From an uncultured Mucispirillum sp. (GTDB lineage: Bacteria; Chrysiogenota; Deferribacteres; Deferribacterales; Mucispirillaceae): 10,506 nucleotides of DNA. The stretch spans positions 1 through 10,506 of the forward strand of contig CAMEZN010000025.1 of NCBI GenBank assembly GCA_945947845.1. The letters are read 5' to 3'. Below are positions 5,771 through 10,506 of the stretch, one piece after another (positions within the stretch are counted from its first letter, which is position 1; the number at the start of each line of letters is the position of its first letter). Under the pieces are notes generated by a model. It saw only the letters and a program-made list of their open reading frames with translations, was not told where the DNA came from and searched no databases. Made by a program: the position numbers and the translations under genes.

Positions 5771-6817
5771 ATGAAAAGCCGTGTAATAAAAGTTGGCAGT
5801 GTATTGATTGGTGGTGGTAATCCTATTTTATTGCAGTCTATGACAAACACTGATACAAGAGATATTGAAGCTACTGTTCAGCAAATATTAGACCTTGAAA
5901 ATGCAGGCTGTGAGATAATAAGATGTGCTGTGCCTGATGAAAAAGCTGCTTATGCACTAAAAGAGATAAAAGATAAAATACATATACCATTAATTGCAGA
6001 TATCCATTTTGATTATAAACTGGCAGTTAAATCAGTAGAATCAGGTGCTGACTGTATCAGAATAAACCCGGGCAATCTTGGCGGGTTTGAAAGGCTTAAA
6101 ATAGTAACTGATGCAGTAAAATCAGCTGGTGCAGCTATAAGAGTGGGTATAAACTCTGGCTCACTGGAAAAAGATATTCTTGCAAGTCAAGGTGTAACAG
6201 CACATGCTATTGTAGAATCAGCTTTAAGAAATATAAGATATTTATATGATTTAAATTTTGAAAATTTTAAGGTGTCATTAAAATCAAGTTCTGTTCCAAT
6301 GACTATTCAGGCATATAAACTTTTTGCAGAACAAGATAATTCACCACTTCATGTTGGTGTTACAGAAGCAGGCACAATTTTTTCTGGCACGATTAAATCC
6401 GCTGTTGGAATAGGTTCAATATTATCATGTGGGATAGGAGATACATTAAGGGTATCTTTAACAGGAGACCCTGTTGATGAAGTAAAAACTGGCTGGCAGA
6501 TATTATCATCACTTGATTTAAGAAGAAGGGGTCCTGAAATTATATCATGCCCTACATGCGGCAGAACAGAAATCAATTTAATTGATTTAGCAAATAAAGT
6601 AGAAAATATGCTGCAATATTCAAAATCATTTGTAACTGTTGCTGTAATGGGCTGTGCTGTAAATGGCCCGGGTGAAGCAAGGGAAGCTGATTACGGCATA
6701 GCTGGCGGGAAAGGTCAGGGGCTTATTTTTAAAAAAGGTGAGATTTTAAAAAAAGTTAATGAAGATATATTATTAAAAGAGTTTGAAAATATTTTAAAAG
6801 AAGATGGAATAATATAA
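5771..6817 (+). CDS. ispG: 4-hydroxy-3-methylbut-2-en-1-yl diphosphate synthase (IspG/GcpE)
   Basis: 348 residues, near the length of the short bacterial form (E. coli 372). It catalyses the reductive ring opening of MEcPP to HMBPP, the second-last step of the non-mevalonate isoprenoid pathway, in the cytoplasm, with electrons from flavodoxin or ferredoxin. The TIM-barrel domain shows QSMTNTDTRD near the N-terminus, LIADIHFDYKLA, and CIRINPGNLGG. The C-terminal Fe-S domain shows Cys260 and Cys263 in CPTCGR, and Cys295 with Glu302 in GCAVNGPGE, which are the three [4Fe-4S] ligands and the fourth conserved acidic ligand. All key residues are intact. The ATG is 7 nt after AAAGG (5759-5763). Only 4 nt separate its stop from the metal-transport lipoprotein gene, so the two are probably co-transcribed. 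Confidence 0.97.
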   Translation: MKSRVIKVGSVLIGGGNPILLQSMTNTDTRDIEATVQQILDLENAGCEIIRCAVPDEKAAYALKEIKDKIHIPLIADIHFDYKLAVKSVESGADCIRINPGNLGGFERLKIVTDAVKSAGAAIRVGINSGSLEKDILASQGVTAHAIVESALRNIRYLYDLNFENFKVSLKSSSVPMTIQAYKLFAEQDNSPLHVGVTEAGTIFSGTIKSAVGIGSILSCGIGDTLRVSLTGDPVDEVKTGWQILSSLDLRRRGPEIISCPTCGRTEINLIDLANKVENMLQYSKSFVTVAVMGCAVNGPGEAREADYGIAGGKGQGLIFKKGEILKKVNEDILLKEFENILKEDGII

Positions 6818-6821
6818 GATA

Positions 6822-7745
6822 ATGAAAAAATTATATATAATAGTTAGTATATTAATAACATGTTTTATAATAAGTGCATGTCAGCCTAAAACTGTTAAAA
6901 ACAAGTATAAATCAGTTATAATGAGTTCAAATGAGATTATAGATGATTTGGTAAAATCCATTGGCTCTAACTTTATAGAGACAAGTATTGCTATGAGAAA
7001 AGGTAATGACCCTCACTCATATACTGCTACGGAAAAAGATATTATAAGAATTACTGATTCATCACTTATTATATATAACGGCGGCAGTTTAGAAGGCAGG
7101 CTTGAATGGGCATTAAGTAAGATAGGTAATATTACTCCTGCAATATCAATTATTGACTGCCTGCCAAAAGATAAAATTATATACGATAAAGATAAAAATG
7201 ATGGTAAAGATACAATTAATCCGCATTTTTGGCATGACCCTTCTTTATGGAAGATTGCTGCCCATTTTATAGCAGATAACCTTGCATCAATGAATGATGT
7301 TAACCAGCAGATTTATTTTCAAAATGAAGAAGTTCTTTTATATATTTTAGAAAGATTAAATAATTATATAAAAGAGCAGGTTAAAAAAATACCTGTTGAA
7401 AATAGAGTTATTGTTACAGAACATGATGCTTTTGCATATTTTGGCAGAGCTTATGGTTTTGAAACATATTTTTTACAGGGTGCCAGCACATCAAGTGAGA
7501 TATCATCAGCAGATATTAATAATCTTGCAGATATATTAATAGAAAAAAATGTTACAACCCTGTTTTTAGAAGCTACACTGCCAGATAAAAATTTAAGGCT
7601 TTTACAGTCTACATTAAAGGCAAGGGGACATTTTGTGAAAATAGGCGGCACACTTTATTCTGATACTCTTGGGTATAATAATAATTATGAAGCAATGATG
7701 CGGCATAATATTGATACAATAGTAAGTGCATTATCATCAAAATAA
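6822..7745 (+). CDS. troA: TroA-type Mn/Zn ABC transporter substrate-binding lipoprotein
   Basis: 307 residues of the cluster A-I (TroA/PsaA/ZnuA) family. The signal peptide ends in the lipobox IISAC (Cys20), so the protein is anchored at a membrane. Metal ligands expected from TroA are present: His65 (DPHSY), His135 (NPHFWHD), His201 (TEHDAFAYFGRAYGFE) and Asp281 (YSDTLG). The block around LQGASTSSEISSADI and the end HNIDTIVSAL are very close in pattern to Treponema TroA. The His-rich loop typical of ZnuA is absent; the region is Lys/Asp-rich instead (116-130), which fits a Mn/Zn TroA-like rather than a high-affinity Zn role. It has no good Shine-Dalgarno, and its ATG is 4 nt after ispG, suggesting coupling. 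ATPase and permease genes follow. Confidence 0.92.
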   Translation: MKKLYIIVSILITCFIISACQPKTVKNKYKSVIMSSNEIIDDLVKSIGSNFIETSIAMRKGNDPHSYTATEKDIIRITDSSLIIYNGGSLEGRLEWALSKIGNITPAISIIDCLPKDKIIYDKDKNDGKDTINPHFWHDPSLWKIAAHFIADNLASMNDVNQQIYFQNEEVLLYILERLNNYIKEQVKKIPVENRVIVTEHDAFAYFGRAYGFETYFLQGASTSSEISSADINNLADILIEKNVTTLFLEATLPDKNLRLLQSTLKARGHFVKIGGTLYSDTLGYNNNYEAMMRHNIDTIVSALSSK

Positions 7746-7765
7746 ATAGAGAAGTGGAAAAAAAT

Positions 7766-8572
7766 ATGCTTAGAACTTATTCATCAAAAGAACATTTAGA
7801 GCAGCTGAATATTGCTGTCAAAATAGAAAATTTAACTGTGGAATATAATGGCAGGCCAACTCTTTTTAATATTAATTTAGATATTCCAAGTGGTGTATTA
7901 ATGGCAGTGCTTGGACCTAATAATTCAGGTAAAACAACACTATTAAAAACTATTGCAGGTATTAATAAGCCATCAACAGGTAATGTATATATATATTCAA
8001 GACCTACTCATGCTTTGAAAAATGATATTGCCTATGTTCCAGAAAGAAATTCTGTTAACTGGGATTTTCCTATAAGTGTTTATGACTTAGTTCTTATGGG
8101 TTCTTATAATAGGTTAAAAAGAGCAGTATCACCGGGGGCAAAAGACAGAATTTCTGCAAAAGAAGCCCTTGAAAGAATGGGGCTTGATACAATAAGTAAA
8201 AAAAGTATATGTGATTTATCAAGGGGCGAAAAGCACAGGGCATTAATTGCAAGAGCTTTGGTGCAGGATGCAAGGATTTATATAATGGACGAACCTATGA
8301 TTGCAGCCGATGAAGAAAGTATTAATATTATTATTGATGTGTTGCAGGAATTAAGGCATAAAAAGAAAACTGTTATAGTTTCCCATTATGATTTTGTAAC
8401 AATTCCTCGTTATTTTGATATGGTATCCCTTTTAAATGTTCGTCTTATTGCAAGCGGAACAACAGAAGATGTTTTAACAGAAGAAAATTTTGAAAAAGCA
8501 TATGGAATGTCTGCTGGAATGATAAAAAATATCCGTTTATATATGGAAGAAAGCCATGCTAGAAATAAGTAA
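7766..8572 (+). CDS. troB: Metal ABC transporter ATP-binding protein (TroB-like)
   Basis: About 268 residues from the ATG at 7766. A GTG at 7754 would add four residues, but its only Shine-Dalgarno-like bases sit almost against it, so I prefer the ATG. Numbering below is from the GTG. Walker A is GPNNSGKTT (54-62), Walker B ends IYIMDEP (175-181), and the switch His is His211 (VIVSHYD). The segment YVPERNSVNWDFPISVYDLV matches the family 'YVPQR..VDWDFP.SV.D', but the Q-loop Gln is Glu97. The signature reads LSRGEKHR (155-162) in place of LSGGQxQR. The protein should energise import from the cytoplasmic side. The start is 20 nt past troA, and the end overlaps troC by 17 nt. Function is clear from context; catalytic efficiency is uncertain. 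Confidence 0.9.
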   Translation: MLRTYSSKEHLEQLNIAVKIENLTVEYNGRPTLFNINLDIPSGVLMAVLGPNNSGKTTLLKTIAGINKPSTGNVYIYSRPTHALKNDIAYVPERNSVNWDFPISVYDLVLMGSYNRLKRAVSPGAKDRISAKEALERMGLDTISKKSICDLSRGEKHRALIARALVQDARIYIMDEPMIAADEESINIIIDVLQELRHKKKTVIVSHYDFVTIPRYFDMVSLLNVRLIASGTTEDVLTEENFEKAYGMSAGMIKNIRLYMEESHARNK

Positions 8573-9455
8573 TTCCTTTCTTTTTCAAACTATGCTAAAA
8601 AGTGCTGTTTTACTTGGGCTTAGTGCTGGTATGCTTGGTGTTTTTATTTCATATCAAAGAAGAAGTATAGAAATAAATGCACTTTCAGCTGGTTCATTTG
8701 TAGGCACTTTGCTTTTATTTCTTTTATCAAGCCTAGGTGTATCAATCAGCCCGTATATTTTTAGTCAGGTTGATAAGCATATATATTCATTTACTGGTTC
8801 AATTTTAGGTATTTTATTAATGATAACTATATTAAATATACTTTATAAAACAAGCAGGCTTCACCCGCATATTATACAGAGCCTTATGACAGCAGTTCTG
8901 CTTGGGGTAGGTATTACACTAGTTACAAGTATAAGACAGGCAGGTGGTGCATTAGATTCTGGAATAGATGTATATTTATTTGGTGAAACAACATCTTTAA
9001 CTGATGAAGAATTTTATTTTTTAAGAATAATCACTTTAACAGTAGTTGGGTTACTGCTTTTATTTTTCAGGCGGATTCGTGTTGTTATTTTTAATATAGA
9101 TATAGCAAGAACTTCTCACTTTCATACTATGTTTTATGTGCATTTAATTAATATTTTTGTAGTATGTCTTGTTGCTTTATCTGTCAAATTAATGGGAGTA
9201 TTTTTAGCTGTAACAATATTTTTAATTCCAGCAGTAACAGCAAGGTTATGGAGTAACAGTCTTTTTACAATAACACTGCTTTCTGGTCTTTTTGGTGCAG
9301 CAGGTGGTGGCATAGGTGCAGTGATAGCGGGCAATATTAGTCATGTTTCTTCCGGCATATCTATTACAGTAGTGCTTTCATTAATGTTTTTTATATCACT
9401 TTTAGTTGCACCTTATAAAGGGCTGCTTGGTGTATGGCTTAGGGGGAGAAAATAG
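8556..9455 (+). CDS. troC: Metal ABC transporter permease (TroC-like, ABC-3 family)
   Basis: 299 residues with many hydrophobic spans, beginning QTMLKSAVLLGLSAGMLGVF (about 11-30). ABC-3 family marks are DVYLFGE (138-144) before a cytoplasmic stretch, MGVFLAVTIFLIPAVTARLW (213-232), and the short C-terminal APYKGLLG. It should pair with the next gene to form the inner-membrane channel. The conserved 'GDAxSHA' segment after the first loop, whose Asp and His line the metal gate in PsaBC-type importers, reads INALSAG here (40-46), with Asn41 and Ala45 in those places. The start overlaps troB by 17 nt and follows GGAAG (8545-8549) by 6 nt. The frame is intact, so the change is not from a frameshift. 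Confidence 0.9.
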   Translation: MLEISNSFLFQTMLKSAVLLGLSAGMLGVFISYQRRSIEINALSAGSFVGTLLLFLLSSLGVSISPYIFSQVDKHIYSFTGSILGILLMITILNILYKTSRLHPHIIQSLMTAVLLGVGITLVTSIRQAGGALDSGIDVYLFGETTSLTDEEFYFLRIITLTVVGLLLLFFRRIRVVIFNIDIARTSHFHTMFYVHLINIFVVCLVALSVKLMGVFLAVTIFLIPAVTARLWSNSLFTITLLSGLFGAAGGGIGAVIAGNISHVSSGISITVVLSLMFFISLLVAPYKGLLGVWLRGRK

Positions 9456-9457
9456 TT

Positions 9458-10506
9458 ATGTTTTCCATAGAATTTGAGATTATTATAGTAATTATACTTT
9501 CTGCCATTACATGCTCTATACCGGGTGCTTTTTTAGTAATGCGGAAAAATTATTATGCAGCAGACACAACAAACCGTTCATCAATGCTTGGTATTGCAGT
9601 TGCATTAATTTTTTCATCTTATTTATCTTCGCCTCTTGTTATTATTTTAGGTTCAATTACAGCAGGTTTTGCTATGATTTTAATAAAAAAATTAAAAGAT
9701 TTTACATCTTTCAGGGCAAAAGGGCTTTCTATTATTGTATCTTCTGCTTTTTTATGCTTTGGTATTCTTATAGCTTCTAACATATCTTTTAATAATACAG
9801 CTAATTTTGATTTATCAATCATATATCTTGGTGAAACAGCTTTTACATATTTTAACAGATTAAGGGTTTGTGGAGTAGATATTGGTTCTTATGCTCTTTA
9901 TGCTATTTCTCTTGTTTTAATTATTAATATTGTAATAATAACAGTTTTTTATAAAGAATTTAAAATAGATGGAGTGGATAAAAATTATGCTGCATCAATA
10001 CAAATGAAAGAAAGCACAATTGATTATCTGCTTTTAATAATGACATCTTTAAGTGTTTCAGTATCTTTTCAAACAGCAGGTATATTTATGACTTCTGCAT
10101 TTATTTTAGGCCCTGCTGCTACTGCACTTTTTTATACTAAACGGCTTTCTACATTAGCATTTGTTTCTGTATTTATTTCATCAGTTGCCTGCCTTGCAGG
10201 TTTCGGAATAGCATGGTCAAATGAAGTATCCATTTCTGGAACAATAGTTTCATTTCTTGGTATTTTATTTATTGTTTCAGTGATTTTTTCACCAGAAGAA
10301 GGTATTTTGAAAAAACATTTTGATAGCCTGACAGCTCAAAAAAAACTTGAAGAATATATAATTATGGATATATTAAATGCAGCAGACAGCGGTTTAAATG
10401 CAAAAAATATTAATGAAGTAATTGCTTCTTCATTAAAATGGAAGTTAATGAAAGTATCATATATAGTAAATAAATTAAAAGCAGAAAATAAAATAGAGAT
10501 AGTTCA
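9458..10506 (+). CDS. troD: Metal ABC transporter permease with C-terminal extension (TroD-like, partial)
   Basis: Starts with ATG 2 nt after the troC stop, with AGGGGGAG at 9441-9448 as Shine-Dalgarno, and stays open for 349 codons to the window end. ABC-3 marks are ITCSIPGAFLVMRKNYYAAD (17-36), IIYLGE (121-126) and TAGIFMTSAFILGPAATALF (206-225). In the gate segment Asp36 is kept, but the usual His four residues on is Arg40. Transmembrane spans end near residue 277. A soluble tail follows, with LEEYIIMDILNAA, NINEVIASSL and MKVSYIVNKLKAENKIEIV, a pattern like a winged-helix domain. Similar tails are known on some Mn permeases and recall the DNA-binding part of DtxR/MntR regulators. The C-terminus lies beyond the window; a regulator gene could follow. 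Confidence 0.88.
   Translation, partial: MFSIEFEIIIVIILSAITCSIPGAFLVMRKNYYAADTTNRSSMLGIAVALIFSSYLSSPLVIILGSITAGFAMILIKKLKDFTSFRAKGLSIIVSSAFLCFGILIASNISFNNTANFDLSIIYLGETAFTYFNRLRVCGVDIGSYALYAISLVLIINIVIITVFYKEFKIDGVDKNYAASIQMKESTIDYLLLIMTSLSVSVSFQTAGIFMTSAFILGPAATALFYTKRLSTLAFVSVFISSVACLAGFGIAWSNEVSISGTIVSFLGILFIVSVIFSPEEGILKKHFDSLTAQKKLEEYIIMDILNAADSGLNAKNINEVIASSLKWKLMKVSYIVNKLKAENKIEIV

Noticed and set aside
9511..9780. 89-codon + strand ORF at the right side
   Set aside because: It is a shifted frame of the troD permease, which reads continuously from 9458 to the window end with ABC-3 family motifs.
1..10506. Brachyspira as source organism
   Set aside because: AT-richness and BspA-type proteins would fit, but the L3 loop carries Arg where Brachyspira is reported to have Asn. 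Not decisive, so only a lean to a Mucispirillum-like organism is stated.

Overview
The window reads as a chromosomal segment of a very AT-rich, host-associated Gram-negative bacterium. Signs are the heavy use of A/T-ending codons, the lipobox-bearing surface protein built of BspA-type repeats, a bacterial IspG, and a TroA-type metal transporter. I lean to a Mucispirillum-like member of the Deferribacterota. Brachyspira was the other candidate, but the L3 loop here has Arg where Brachyspira is reported to have Asn. This placement is inference from composition and gene content, not a database result.

Left edge (1-815, + strand): the last 35 codons of rpsJ (ribosomal protein S10), then complete rplC (L3), then a strong Rho-independent terminator. 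The usual next genes of the S10 operon (rplD, rplW, rplB) are absent from the remaining 9.7 kb, so the operon is split here or the assembly joins unrelated pieces.

Region 815-4533: an AT-rich non-coding stretch, a candidate small transcription unit on the - strand (promoter, Shine-Dalgarno, three-codon ORF, hairpins, terminator; about 1174-1357), and a 977-residue predicted surface lipoprotein on the - strand. The lipoprotein holds 21 uninterrupted 25-residue DUF285/BspA-type repeats, partly organised in 150-bp tandem blocks. It has its own promoter.

Region 4573-5630 (- strand): a self-contained two-gene cassette with promoter, ATGA-coupled genes and terminator. The first gene resembles phage head-tail adaptor proteins. 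The second resembles the start of a phage tail or nozzle protein and appears frameshifted in an A-run. No other phage genes are present.

Region 5645-10506 (+ strand): ispG (isoprenoid precursor synthesis, Fe-S enzyme) followed after 4 nt by a TroABCD-type Mn/Zn ABC importer: binding lipoprotein, ATPase and two permeases, the last running off the window. Spacings of a few bases or overlaps indicate one operon. The binding protein keeps all the expected metal ligands. The permeases lack the canonical Asp/His gate residues in whole or part, and the ATPase has an unusual Q-loop and signature motif, so the membrane part of this importer is divergent. The last permease has a cytoplasmic C-terminal extension that looks like a winged helix.
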